DNA from: Carya illinoinensis
Lineage: Eukaryota > Streptophyta > Magnoliopsida > Fagales > Juglandaceae
Assembly: GCF_018687715.1 (NCBI RefSeq)
Contig: NC_056756.1
Location: forward strand, 33,083,980 to 33,147,979
Direction: 5' to 3'
Length of the DNA stretch: 64,000 nt
Below are positions 35,646 through 48,560 of this stretch, piece by piece (positions within the stretch are counted from its first letter, which is position 1; the number at the start of each line of letters is the position of its first letter). The notes under the pieces are model-generated. The model saw only the letters and a list, made by a program, of their open reading frames with translations, had not been told where the DNA came from and did not search any database. The translations under genes were made by a program, and so were the position numbers.

Positions 35646-36561
35646 TTTTTTCTAAATGTAAAACATGGATGCCAAGGGGTAGAACCATGTCAAGCGGTCA
35701 AAAGTAACGGTATACTCTACGTGGATTATTTATCTTATTAATATGTCTTTCTGTGCATTTTAAGTAGGATTTTTAGGCATTATTAATTGTTATGTCCTCA
35801 ACAAGCTTCAAGTGTCGTCATAAGCATGACGGCAACACGTCTTCATCACGCCACTCATTAACAACTCTTTCTATACCTATTTTTTCTACGTTTTGTATTC
35901 CTGCCGGATTCTTCTTTTTTTTTTAAGCCATTTTAGCTTTTTTTTTTCCATTGTTTTCCTTGTGTTTTTATTTTTTCTAGTAAGGGAAAATCTCTGAGTT
36001 ATGTCTTTCTAAGTACCTACTACTGCCACGCACCTCACTAATGTTCTGGAAGCCAACTAGGCTACTTTCCTCTATACCATTGACATGCTTCACCAATTAT
36101 TATTGAGTGGGACCCGTGTGCCACCTATGTGGCATTGCATGGTATCCACGCATACCTATTTTATTAATATTCTTAAAGTTTTTTACATGGATTTGTTTAA
36201 GTTTGCTTTTATTTTATCCTTAATAAAAATTTTGTACTTGAAAAAATTAAGTGGGTGTCTTAGACAAAGTTTTGGATTATGTTTCAATGGCCATTTTTGT
36301 TGAGAAATTAGAACAAAATATTTTGATATCGATACATTTGGTGTACTAATTCAGAATAGTTAAGCCTTTAAATGAGAAATTCTAGACAATAATTACTCAT
36401 TTAAAGTGAAAATTGCCAATTATAAATTTATACTGTTGAAGAAAATAATTATTCATTTTATTCATGGCGTTTGTCTCTATCCATTTTTTTTTCGTTTGCT
36501 TTCCTATGATAATTTTCACTTCTCAAAACTTCATAAAAGTATTATACTCTTTATATAAAGC

Positions 36562-36662
<101 letters not shown>

Positions 36663-37775
36663 ATGTTTGATTTTAGGGTATCAGACCATGAGCCTCTCAG
36701 GAATGGGGAAAATAATGTTCGGCGGACGAAACAAAATTTCAAGATTATTAATTTGTCCTCACTTTTCAAAATCCTTCCTCATTGTCATGTTTTGTTATTG
36801 TTTTTTTCTTAATGTAAAATATGGATGCCACGTGGCAGAATTGCATCAAGCAGTGAAAAGCAGCAATACCCTCCAAGCGGCTGAGTAGGATTTATCGTTT
36901 TTAATAGGTATTTATACGTATTTTTTAGTAGGAGTTTTAGGCATTATTAATTGTTATGTCCTCCACAACCTTCGTCAAACCTGTGCACACATTTTCCTAA
37001 CTACAAACCACTTGGCATTATGCAAACCCCTCAAGTGTCGTTAAAGGCATGAGGGCCACATGTCTTCATTGTGCCACCCATCCACAACTCTTTCTATGCT
37101 TATTTTTGTTACATTTTGTTTTCCTGTTAGATCCCTTTTTTCTAAGACATTTTAGTTATTTTTTAATACTCTTTTTTCCAATTTTTCCTTTTTTTTTTAA
37201 TTTTTTTGAGCAAGGGAAAATTTCAGAGTTATTACTTTCTAACTACCTATTACTTCCACTCATCTCACTAATGGGCTAGAGGCTAGCTAAGCTACTTTCC
37301 TCTATACCATCGAAATGCTTCACCAGTTGCCATTAAGTGGGGCCCGCTTGCCATCTATGTGGCTTCACATGGTATCCATGCACACCATTTTATTAATATT
37401 CTCATAGTTTTCTACATGAATTTGTATAAGTTCATTTCTATTTTTATCAATGCTACATATATCATCTCTGGAAAAAAAAAAAAAAGAAAAAAAAAGAAGG
37501 CGTTTTAGACAAAGTTTTGGATTACGTTTCAGTTAATACATTGAAACGGGATATTTCAGTACCAGTACATTTGGTGTACTGTTTCTTAATAGTTATTTCT
37601 TCAAAGGAGAAGTTCTTGGCAATAGTTACTCCTAATAAAGAAAAAATATCCAATAAAAAATTTATACATATTGAATAAAAATAATTATCCATTTTGTTCG
37701 TGGCGTTTGTCTTTATCTAATTCTTGCTTGCTTTTCTACGACAGTTCTTACTTCTAAAAGCTTCACAAAAAGACT

Positions 37776-37868
37776 ACACACTATATAAAACATATAGAGA
37801 GAGATATATAGAGAGTGAGAGACACACACTATATAAAACATATAGAGAGAGATATATAGAGAGTGAGA
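37776..37868. repeat. Exact 46-bp tandem duplication in an array unit
   Basis: The segment cacactatataaaacatat... followed by a short GA/TA run occurs twice without change at the position where other units have a longer GA run. Confidence 0.85.
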
Positions 37869-40800
37869 GACATCTTGTTTGATTTTAGTGTATCAGACCA
37901 TCAACTAGTTGGGAAATGAGATAAGATTGTGCGTTGCACAAAAAACATTTCTAGATTACCAATTTGTACTCACTTTACGAAATTCTTTTGCATATTTGTA
38001 TTTTGTAACTATCTTATTTAAATGTAAAACTTGGATACCATTTGGCAGAATCACGTCAAGCGGTAAAAAACAACAGATATTCCAAGCAGTCGAGTAGCAC
38101 ATGTCATTTTCAAAAGTTTTTTGTTGGCACATTTTATTAGGCTCTTTTCCCAGCTACAAACAACTTGCCCTCTTTTGGACCTCTCAAGTGTCCTCTTTGG
38201 CATACTAGCCACATGTCGTCATGGTACCACCCATCCGCAATTCTTTTTATGCCTATCTTTGTTACTTTCGATTTTCCAGCTGGATCCCTTTTTTCTAAAC
38301 CATCTTAGTTATTTTTTAATACTTTTTTCCTTTTATTTTCCTTATGCTTTTATTTTTTCACGAAGGAAAAAACTCAGAGTTATTGCTTTCTGACTACCTC
38401 CTACTGCCACACATATAAATAATGGACTAGAAGCCAATTGAGCTACTTTCCTCTATACCCTTGGCATGCTTCACATATTGTTGTCTAGTGGTATCCACAT
38501 GCCACCTTTGTGACAACGCATATAATCCATGCAAACCTATTTTGTTAGTATTCTTAGGATTTTTTTAAATAGAGTTGTATTGTCCTTTTTATTTTATCCT
38601 TAATGCATATGTTATCTCTGAAAAAATTAAGTAGTTGTATTAGGCAAAGGTTTGGATTATGTTTCGGTAGCTATTTTGGTTAAGACATTGGAATAGAATA
38701 TTTCGATACCGTTACATTTAGTGTACTGTTCCGAAATAGTTTTTCCTTTAAAGGAGACCTATTAAAGGAAAAATAATTATTCATTTTGTTTGTGGTGTCT
38801 GTATCTAGCTTTTCTTTCTTTTTCTTTTTTTTTTTTTTCCGCTTGTTTTTCTATGGTAGTTTTCATTTCTCAAAACTTCACAAAAGTACTATAAAGCATA
38901 AAATGATAGAGAAAGGGGGGGGGGGGGAGACCAAGTTTGATTTTAGTGTATCAGGCTATTAGCTCATCAGTAAGGGGGAAAAGAATGCGAGGTGAGCGAG
39001 CGCATCGAAAGATGAAACAAAACTTCAAGATTACTAGTTTGTCCTCACTTTTTGAAATCATTTTGCTTTTCATATTTTGTTGTTGTTTTTCTCTTAAAAG
39101 TTGTGGATGCCACGTGGCAAAACTAGGTAAAGTAGCAGTATACTCCAAGCAGTTGAATAGAATTTCTCTTTCTTAATAAGCTTTTCTAGATAATTTTTAA
39201 TAGCAAAAGAATGCACGGGGAACAAAACAAGGTTTCACGATTACTAGTTTGACCTCATTTTCGAAATCCTACTCTTTTTTTTGTTGTCTTTTTTCAATAT
39301 AAAACTCGAATGCTACATGTAGAACCACGTCAAGCAATCAAAAGTATTAGTATACTCCATGTTGCTGAGTAGCATTTATCTTTTCTTAATAGGTTTTTCT
39401 TTGAACTTTTTAATACGATTTTTGGCATTATTAATTGTTATGTCCTCCATAACATTTGCCAAATCCACCCATTCCCAACTACAAACCACATGACCTCATA
39501 TAGACCCCTCAATTGTCACCATTGTCATGTGGGCCACACGTCATCATCGTGCCACCTGTCTACAAATTTAGGCAAAGTTTTGGATCGTGTTTCAATGGCG
39601 GTTTCGATTGAGATGTTGGAATTGAATATTTTAATATCAGTACATTTGATGTGCTATTTTGGAACAATTATCCCTTTAAAGGAGAAATTTTGGGCAGCAA
39701 TTACTCATATAAAGTAAAAAATGCCAATTATAAATATACACCTATTGAAGAAAAATAATTATTATTTTGTTCATGAGGTTTTTCTCTAGCCAATTTTTTT
39801 TTTTTGGCTTATTTTCGTATGAGACTTTTCACTTCCTAAAACTTCACAAAAGTAAGAGTTTGTCCTCACCTTTTCAAAATCCTTATGTGTTTTCATATTT
39901 TTTTGTTGTTTTTTTCTATATGTAAAATGTGGATACATACCATGTACTAGAACCATGTCAAGCGGTCAAAAGCAACAGTATTCTCCAACTGGCATAATAG
40001 AATTTATCTTCTTTCATAGGTTTTTCTACACATTGTTTAATAGGATTTTTTAGGCATTATTAAATGTTATGTTGTCTCCAATTTTCACTGAAAGTGTCCA
40101 TGCCAACTAAAAACCACTTGCCCTCATGCAAACCCCTCATGTGCTGTCATTCGTATGCGGGCCACACGTCATCATCATGCAACCCTTCTGCAACTCCTCT
40201 GTACCTATTTTTGCTACCTTTTGTTTTCCTACTAGATCCCTTTTTTTTAAGCCATTTTAGTTATTTTTTAATACTTTTTTCTCTTTGTTTTCCCTTTTTT
40301 GTAGGAAAGAAAAGAAAATCTCAAAATTATTGCTTTCTAACTATCTACTACTGCCATGTACCTCACTAATGGGCTGGAGGCCAGCAACCATACTTTCCTC
40401 TAACAATCGGCTTGCTTCTCCGATTGTTGTTGCGTGGGGCCCACGTGCCACACTTACGGCATTGCATGGAATTCATACACGCCTATTTTGTTAGTATTCT
40501 TGGGGTTTTCTACATGGATTTGTATAAATTTGTTTTATTTTATCATTGATGCTTATATCGCCACTAAAAAAATTAAGCAGATGTATTAGGAAAAGTTTTG
40601 GATTATGTTTCAGTTTCTATTTTGATTGAGACAATCAAAAGGAATATTTTGATGCTGATACGTTTGGTGTATCATTTCAGAATAGTTATTCCTTTAAATG
40701 ATAAATTCTTGGCAATAATTATTCTTTTAAAGGAAAATTGTCATTTAGGTATTTATACCTATTGAAGAAAAATAATTATTCATTTTGTTCGAAACGTTTT

Positions 40801-40896
40801 TCTCCAACCAATGATTTTTCCTCTCACTTTCCTATGACAATTTTTACTTCTCGAGCCTTCACAAAATTACCATACCCTTTATATAAAGAATACAAC

Positions 40897-40987
40897 GAGA
40901 AAGAGGGAGAGAGAGAGAAAGAGAGTGAGACAAATCAATTAATGGTAGAGGGAGAGAGAGAGAAAGAGAGTGAGACAAATCAATTAA
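40897..40987. repeat. Tandem duplication with GA-rich start in an array unit
   Basis: A segment of gagagagagaaagagagtga followed by gacaaatcaattaa occurs twice, differing at about one base (atggtagag versus acggta after it). Confidence 0.85.
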
Positions 40988-41767
40988 CGGTATATTCCAA
41001 ATGGTTAAGTAGCATTTCTCTTTTCTAATAGTCTTTTGTAGATATTTTTTAATATGATTTGTTTCCCAGCTACAAAGCACTTGTCCTCATGTGGACCCCC
41101 TCAAGTGTCATTATTGGCATGCGAGTCACATGTCGTCACCACGCCACCCATCCACTACTCTTTGTATGTCTATTTTTGTTACCTTTTGTTTTCCTGCTGG
41201 ATCCCTCTTTTCAAGCCATTTTAGTTCATTTTATTTTTTTCCTTTATTTTCCTTTTGCTTTTATATTTTTCAGGAAGGAAAAATCTCTGAGTTATTATTT
41301 TTAAACTATCTACGATTGACACACCTCACAAATAGGCTGGAGGCTAGCTAGGCTTCTTTCCTGTATACTGTTAGAATGATTCATAGATTTTCATTAAATG
41401 GAGCCCACTTACCACCTATATGGTAGCGTATGCAATCAATGCACACCTATTTTCTTAGTATTCTCAAGGTTTTCTACATGAATTTGAATAAGTTTGTTTT
41501 TATTTTGTCTTTGATGTATATATTGTCTCTGAAAAAATTAACTGGCTATATTAGGCAAAGTCTAGATTACGCTTTGGTGGCCGTTTCTTTCTTTTACATA
41601 TATTGTCTTTAAGGCCTATTTTGTAACTTCTTTGATTGTATTTGAGATTTCACACTTATGGGTTTTAGCTAGAGAAGTTGTGGGTTCTCTATTTAGTTTA
41701 CTCTTCCTTCTTGATTCTATCTTTCTATTCGATGATGGTAATGAAATTACTTTCTAAATTTTAGGCA

Positions 41768-41852
41768 TTAAAGGAAAATTTTCTAAACATAAATTTATTC
41801 GTATTGAAAAAAAAATATCTAAACATAAATTTATTCGTATTGAAAAAAAAAA
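41768..41852. repeat. Tandem duplication of about 38 bp in an array unit
   Basis: The block tctaaacataaatttattcg followed by tattg and poly-A occurs twice in succession. Confidence 0.85.
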
Positions 41853-42805
41853 ATTAATCATTTTGAAATCTCTCTGCATTTCCTTTCTACATTTCAGTGT
41901 TTTGTTGTTTTCTTCTTTAATGTAAAACGTGGCTATGATGTGGTAGAACCATGTCAAGCAATCAAAAGCAACAGAATACTCCAAGCAGCTATATATTATT
42001 TCTCTATTTTAATAGGTTTTTTGTCTACCCCTCAAGTGTCATCATTGGCACGAGTAAGGGCCACATGTTGTCACCGCTCCACCCACCCACAACTTCTTCT
42101 ATCCTTGTTTTTGTTATTTTTTAATTTTCCTACAGGTTCCCTTTTTTCTAAACCATTTTACATATTTCTCAATAATTTTTTCTCCTTTATTTTCCTTATG
42201 TTTTTAATTTTTGCAAGAAAAGAAAATCTCAGAATTATTGCTTTCAACTTCTACTACCACACCCCTCATTAATGTGCTACAGGCTAGTTGGGCTATTTTT
42301 CTCTATATCATTGACGTGCTTCACCGATTATTCTCGAGTGGGGTCAACGTGCCATTTATATGGCAACGTACAGAACCCGCACACCTATTTTATTAGTATT
42401 ATCAAAGTTTTCTAAATGGATTTGTATAAGTTTCTTTCTATTTTTAATTTTGATGCATATATCTTCTGTGAAAGAATTAAGTAGGTTTATTAGGCAAAGT
42501 CTTAGATTACGTTTCCGTTGACTCATTGGAATAGAATATTTCTAAATTGATACATTTGGTGTACAGTTTCTATACAGTTATTCCTTTAAAGGATAAATTC
42601 TACGTAATAATTACTCATTTTAAAGGAAAAAATTCCAATCATAAATTTATACCTATTGAAGAAAAATAATTAATCATTTTGTTCATAGCATTTCTGTCCA
42701 ACAAGTTATTTTTATTTATTTATTTTTTTTCCTGCTTGCTTTCCTATGACAGTTCTCATTTTTCAAAACTTCACAAAAGTACTATACCCTCTATGTTAAG
42801 CATAT

Positions 42806-42807
42806 AC

Positions 42808-42871
<64 letters not shown>
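42806..42871. repeat. (TA)n(GA)n microsatellite at an array-unit end
   Basis: A TA run followed by about 21 GA units, again at the unit junction, before a diverged cattgtttga-type start (ttgagtttagggcatcatg). Confidence 0.9.
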
Positions 42872-42876
<5 letters not shown>

Positions 42877-43244
42877 TTTTGAGTTTAGGGCATCATGTCA
42901 TCTGTTCATCGAAAAGGGGGAAAAGAGTGGAAGCCAAATAAACAAAATTTTAAAATAACAAGTTTGTTCTCACTTTTCAAGAAATTTGAAGTACTAAGAA
43001 AACAAGGAAGATGTGTTTTGGACATCATTTGAAGAAAATCACAACATATATGGTCCTCCCTAACTCTATCACTCTCATTTATTCTATCGCCTTCTTGGTT
43101 CAATACACATGCAAAGCATAGGTTCTCCCAAACTATATTATCTTCCCCTTAAAACTCTTATATATATATATTGTCTTTAGGGCCTATTTTGTAAGTTCTT
43201 TGATTGCATTTGAGATTTGACATGTATGTTTTCTAGCTAGACAA

Positions 43245-43670
43245 CTTTTCATGAATCATTTTCTCCACCTTTTATTTTGAAAATTTAAGTTGAACAATAT
43301 GGACAAGCCAAAAACTTTAAATCATAAATGTTGTTAATTAAGACTAGGTTTTGAAATTAAATAAATTGAATGAACTTTTTCAGATTTCAATATTGTTGAG
43401 ATAAGGTTTCAAAAACAAAATAAATAATGACTTTCTTATAAATTATTTGCTAATATATATTGAGAAGGAATGTGATAATTAATGATCTTTATTTGTTGAA
43501 AAAACATTAAGATCCATGGCATGTTAAATGCTTTTATTTTTTGTTTTACATTCAAACTTGAAACTTCTTATATACTCATGCACACTTTTAAGTCATCTTT
43601 TAATTTTTGTTATATAAAAATTTTTATATATCTTACGATCCCCTCTACATAAATCCTAGTTTCATTCCTG
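43245..43670. mobile_element. 426-bp insertion flanked by gctagacaa
   Basis: The flanks gctagacaa at 43236-43244 and 43671-43679 are identical, and the related unoccupied segment at 41665-41690 reads gctagagaagttgtgggttc without interruption. The inserted DNA is AT-rich, without coding sequence and without clear inverted ends. A 9-bp duplication would fit a MULE-type element or a short retroposon. Confidence 0.7.
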
Positions 43671-44035
43671 GCTAGACAAGTTGTGGGTTCTCTCGTATGC
43701 TTACTCCACCTTCTTTATTCCATCTTTATATTTGATGATGATAATGAAATTACTTTCTAAGTTCTAGGCATTACTTACTCCCATTAAAGGAAAATTTTCA
43801 ATCATAAACTTGTTCCCATTAAAAAATAATAATTAATCATTTTATTTGTGGGATTTGTCTCCTACCAATTCATTTTTGTTGGTTTTCTTATGACAGTTCT
43901 CACTTCTTAAAACTTTACAAAAACACTATACTCTCCATGAAATCCATACAATGAGAGAGAGAGATCTTGACGTTTGATTTTAGGGTATCAGACCAACACC
44001 TCATCGAGAAGGGGTAAAAGAATGCATTTCTTATT

Positions 44036-46425
44036 TTTACTAAGACCCCAATTTCATGGACAAAATCTAGTTTTAAGGGGGGAGGATGTAACACCCCTAC
44101 CTAATTACCCATTAGGATTAACCTTTAACCACCCTTAGTTTAAAGCTTATAATTTTGTGCTTTACATATATATATATATATTTATAAGAATTATTATTAT
44201 ATTATTTATTATTTTTATTTTATTGGAGATAGTTAGACTTCTTTAGACTATGGCACTTAGTATCATTAATTATTAAGCTTGAGGGTTAAGACTAAGTGGT
44301 TTAGTAAAGCAAGCCCATAAGTAATTTTCTTAAGCCCTTAGAACTTTAGAATATTAATGGGCCAAGACTTAGAAGCCTTAAATTAAGCTTCATAGGAATA
44401 TAAGTCTTGGTAGGATAGCCTTGGTAAGGGTTGACCCAAGTATGAGAAAGGCAAAAGGCCTTTTAGACCTAACTTGGTGTAGGTTTGACCCCAAGCCCAA
44501 TTGTGTCATGGTAAGCCCTTCAAACTCCATATTTGTGGATCTTGAGACCTTTTATAATCTCTCAAAATCTAGAATCAATATCTTTCATCAACTCACACCC
44601 AAAGCCTAGGAACCATCAACTCAAACTCAAGGCCTTTTAAGCCCAACAAGGCCTAAAGCCTTGTTTTGCTTATTTTTCACTCTTCAATTTGAAGCCCAAT
44701 ATATGATACCATTGGTTTCCTCAAGTCCATATTATACCCTAAGTGATTCTTTGGACTCAAATTAAGTTTTGAATTTGGGTTAAAACTATTAATCAACTTA
44801 CTCATGATTAGTGATATTTAAACTATGTTTTGAACTTGATTTTCTTTCTTAATCTTTTAAGCCTTTTTTATCTGAAATTTTCTTATTTTATTATTCAATT
44901 GCATCATTCTTAGATCATATTAGAACCCTAGATAAATCTCCACACATCTCATTAAGAGTGATGACATATCAAAACCCCAAAACCACACTAATTGGTACAC
45001 ATGTGTGCTCTTGTGTGCCATGGACTGAATTGCCCTTAGTCCAAACTTTTTGTGCCTTTGGACGAATTGGTTTCAAGAACAAAACCAAAAATCCCAAACT
45101 GTTTGCACCCAAACACTAGTTGGATGGAAATCGGGTTGGTTGTGTTTTAACCTCACTTCTACCAACAGCTGAGCCACCACCACATGCTACCTACATCACC
45201 ATCCAATTCCCAAGAAAACCTCAAATTCATCATGAGCAATTGAACAGATTTTTTCCACACAAATATGACACCAAACCGATGGCATCAAGCTACCATCACT
45301 TGGCATCCTCTTTCTCTTCACCCCTTCCCTTTGAGCTTCCACTTTATCCTCACTTGGCAGCCAATCCTCCACCTTTAACCCCCTAGAAAATACTTTCAAG
45401 AGTGACTCATGACCTGCATAAAACAACTATGAAAAGAGAACAAGAGGATGTGTCAAGGACATGATAAAAACTGTCCAAGGATGTCATCCTTGAACCCGTT
45501 GGCCACCATGCTTGGTTTTATAAAACTTTTTCTTTTAGTTTTCTTCATATGATGCACCATGGAAGCACCTTCACCCTCTCCTTTCATGGTAGCACCTGAA
45601 AATGAAGAAAATAATTTGATTTAGGTCACTATTCACCTGCACAAGATGATGCAACCAAGCTAGAAACTTCACTCCCTTGCACTACCACCCACTTCACCCA
45701 ATCACCATGGGCTAAGGCCAACGTCCATTCCCCCTTTGCTGCATATAAAAAACCCCTCCACTCCCTCATTTCCTCCACACCTCATCTCCAAGCTCTTCTT
45801 CAACATTGAGACATTCTTCCTCCTAAGAGTTTAGAGATAATCTGAAAGGTGTGAGTGTTTGAGTGTTCTTGGAGTTCTTGTGTCGAGGCTTTAGTGGGCC
45901 ACAAAAATTGTAAGTTTTCTTGACCTTAGATCTTAGTTTTCATGTCTAGTCTTGCTTTTAAGTGTTGGAATTAGTTTTGATAGAGTTTAGAAAAGGTTAC
46001 CATTATTGATTCAAAACCAGGTTCATTAAGGATGGATTAAGTGCTTAAATTATTTTAAGTGAAAATTTTAGCTATGGCATGTTGTAGCATATTTTGATAT
46101 GATTTATTAATGTCTTATAATGATCAATGAAGGTTTGATTTTGAGATCATGCCATGATCGGTTTTAATTCTATCTTTTTTTTATCATCAAGCATGCATGC
46201 TTTTGATTAAATCATGCTTATTTTATGAAGTTTTGATTTATTTCACCTAGGCTTGATCAATGAGCATTTAGAATACATTGTGATTGGGATAAGAATGAAA
46301 ATACATGTTTTGGGTGGATTTGAAAGCATGCCTTTGTGATTTAAGCTAAGAGCATCATGCTTCATTAATGGATGATTAATTACATTAATCATGCTCGGAA
46401 GGATTAATCAAGGATGTGAGACATG
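44036..46425 (+). mobile_element. 3' end and LTR of a further gypsy-type element, truncated
   Basis: The last internal bases (gaccccaatttcatggacaa) and a polypurine tract at 44075-44086 (aaggggggagga) lead into an LTR starting TGTAACACCCCTACC at 44087. This start and tract are typical of Del/Tekay-like chromoviruses. Inside the LTR, gcatataaaaaacccc near 45743 looks like its TATA box, followed by a transcript-start-like region and a long AT-rich part. The LTR has no visible end; it runs into LINE fragments at about 46425. No coding part of the element is present. Confidence 0.72.
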
Positions 46426-46533
46426 GAAATAATCTCTGGAAGGATGCTCTTCAGTCTATTAGATAAAACTTTGGCAATCAACTTATAGATTACATTGCAT
46501 AGGCCTTTGTGATTTAAGCTAAGAGCATCATGC
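46332..46533. repeat. 31-bp direct repeat flanking a LINE fragment
   Basis: A 31-base segment beginning gcctttgtgatttaagctaa and ending atcatgc occurs at 46332-46362 and again at 46503-46533 without change. Between the copies lies LTR-like DNA and a short minus-strand LINE polymerase piece. Confidence 0.85.
46430..46506 (-). pseudogene. LINE polymerase fragment, minus orientation
   Basis: Translates as NVIYKLIAKVLSNRLKSILP followed by EIIS, the block after FRPISLC in plant L1 reverse transcriptases. It is only about 24 codons long. Confidence 0.75.
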
Positions 46534-46535
46534 CT

Positions 46536-46613
46536 GGGATATTAATTACAGATAATGTTCTAGTTGCATATGAGCTAGTTCATTTCTTGAGGCAGAAAAG
46601 ACATTGATTATTT
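46536..46613 (+). pseudogene. LINE polymerase fragment, inverted (plus orientation)
   Basis: Translates as ILITDNVLVAYELVHFLRQK, which in an intact L1 lies about ten residues after the block at 46430-46506. Here it is on the opposite strand and on the wrong side of that block. Confidence 0.75.
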
Positions 46614-46660
46614 CCATGGCTTACATAGCCTTGATTTATTTCCTTAACAAAGACCAAGTT

Positions 46661-47038
46661 TCATGCCTGCCTCTTGGAAGCATCAGGGTGACCACACACT
46701 CCTGTTAAGTACCAAGTAACATCACTTTCCTTATTCAACTTATCCTTAACATGAATATGAAACTTGGAGTCACGGAGGACCCTCATTAAGATCTGATTTT
46801 TCCAAAGTAAAGCAAGACCACCCCCTCTACCTTCATTGCTCACAGATCAATAGTTAGGGAAACCCAAACCAGACTTAACTTTTTCCATTCTATTAACACT
46901 AAGTCTTGTTTTGTGCAAAAACAAAACACTAGGATCTTTGCTTCGAACCATATCTCGAAGCACACGAAGTCCCTGTGGGTTCTCAAGCCCACGGGAGTTC
47001 CAACTTATGAGGATCATGATTGTCAGCAGGGCTGGCAA
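46661..47038 (-). pseudogene. LINE ORF2 endonuclease N-terminus
   Basis: Two adjoining frames read LISWNSRGLENPQGLRVLRD, then PSVLFLHKTRLSVNRMEKVK and GLGFPNY, and after one stop GRGGGLALLWKNQI and a TWYLTGVCGHPDASKRQ block. This is the usual order of the plant LINE endonuclease N-terminal half. The catalytic core beyond the GVCG block is missing. Confidence 0.82.
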
Positions 47039-47039
47039 C

Positions 47040-48500
47040 TAGCATCTATGGATAATAAAGAGTCATTTCCATCTCCTTGCAACCCCTCAATTCTCCCCAC
47101 ACTATCTAGTTTTAACTTGTTTGCATCATACTATGTTTCTATATCATCATTGCTCATGTCAAGCATTCTCTTCTTAGTATCTTGCAATCTTGTTGAAAAA
47201 GCTCAATCACAGAACCATTCACCCTTGGTTGCAGCTTACTTTGAGTGAGAATTGTCTTCTTAACAGATAACTGCCTCTTCCCTTTTTTTCGATGTAAGAC
47301 CTTTTCCTGGGCCCATAGTCTAGCATCACTAGCCCACACACCCCTTGGCCCATTACCTTATCCCTTCGCATGTGCCTTGCATATGGATGTTAACCCTCAT
47401 CATGCATAAAAGAAACACTTTCTGATTTTGGATCAAGTTGATGAGAAAGGAAAGGTTTGCTAATTAAAGAGGAATCTGCTATTAATTTATCCTTTCCCCA
47501 AGCAACCTCCATTTCATTAAGATGATTAGAAGTTACTTGGTTCACACCTGGATTCATGCACTCATCAATGACAGTTTCCAAAACTGAGTTCCAATCAATA
47601 AAGGCTCTTTGTCCACAGCAACACGCTTTGCCACCTCACAAGACCGTCGTCCTCCATTCCCATCCTGCCCTAGAGGAGGTGCATGTCTTTTAGCATGGTC
47701 CCAGAACCTTCGACTCCATTGCACAGCACATAACCAAGAGCCAAACTGCATACCTTTGGGATCCTATGAACCATCTAAAGGACAGGTTTGTGCTTCATAT
47801 ACAATACGACCCAAGTGAGGCAAGCCCTAGGAAGCTTCTCATACTGAATTGGTATCTAGAACCTCTTCCCTTCAACTATAATGATTATGCTTCGAGCAAG
47901 GGGTTTCTTCAATTTTAGGCACACTTTTATATGTAGGAAATGACGCCATCCCATATCATTCTCATATGTTTCCACTTCCACAACAACCCCTATTAAATTT
48001 TCAATCCATTCACCACAACCCTTATTCATACTCGCCAAAGGTAAATTATGCAACTGTAACCATAACGAGGCATGATTGAAGACCATGTTGCTAGGCTGAA
48101 CAAGACCATCAAACTTGTTAATGATGAAAATGGCACTGTTAATAAATCATGGCCTTCCCTCTTGAACCCTCTATTCATCCGCATGATTTGTAAAAGAGAT
48201 GGTAAAAATATTAGACCCAACCCCATGAAACATAGCTTGCTTACTCAACCTCCAAACCTTTGCCATAGTAGATTGAATAACAGATTTTGAAATAGCAAGA
48301 TCAAGCTACACCTTCCCAATTAGACAAAGCTCACACTTTCGTAGGCTCTCCCCCGTTACATTCCCCTCCAATTCTATAGGCTCTCCCCCGTTACATTCCC
48401 CTCCAATTCTATAGCTCCTTCCTCCTCTTTTGTCAAATGCAACTGCCTCCACGACTCCTCCAATGCCTCCATCCATACTTCCAACCAATGAACTAGAATA
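47040..48500 (-). pseudogene. LINE ORF1 (DUF4283 type), disrupted
   Basis: The clearest piece, 47856-48086, reads HASLWLQLHNLPLASMNKGC, then WIENLIGVVVEVE and FLHIKVCLKLKKPLAR, the DUF4283 C-terminal and pre-zinc-knuckle blocks. The N-terminus lies at about 48300-48500 and ends CELCLIGKV. The C-terminal half (47040-47850) is a low-complexity hydrophilic tail with stops. A 36-bp tandem duplication lies near the N-terminus. Confidence 0.78.
48346..48417. repeat. 36-bp tandem duplication in LINE ORF1
   Basis: A 36-base segment starting ctctcccccgttacattccc and ending ttctatagg occurs twice in a row with almost no difference. It adds 12 in-frame codons (a repeated GGE.NGGEPIELE / IELEGNVTGES-type stretch). 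Confidence 0.88.
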
Positions 48501-48560
48501 AGAAAAGAGAGGCAAAAAATAAATCTATTGAAGTTACTCTTCAAAGGAGTAAGAACACCA

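Larger units (their letters stand above)
46430..48560 (-). mobile_element. Second L1-type LINE, truncated and rearranged
   Basis: Minus-strand ORF1 (47040-48500) and endonuclease start (46661-47038) are followed not by the rest of ORF2 but by two tiny polymerase pieces in opposite orientations (46536-46613 plus, 46430-46506 minus) next to LTR sequence. Everything downstream of these blocks is missing. It differs in sequence from the LINE at 19262-28046. Confidence 0.8.

Noticed and set aside
37797..37868. Possible terminal repeats of a small transposon (acactatataaaacatat)
   Set aside because: The two copies are direct and adjacent, so a simple tandem duplication explains them.
45120..45386. 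88-codon proline-rich frame
   Set aside because: It lies inside an LTR, ahead of its TATA-like site, and resembles no known protein.
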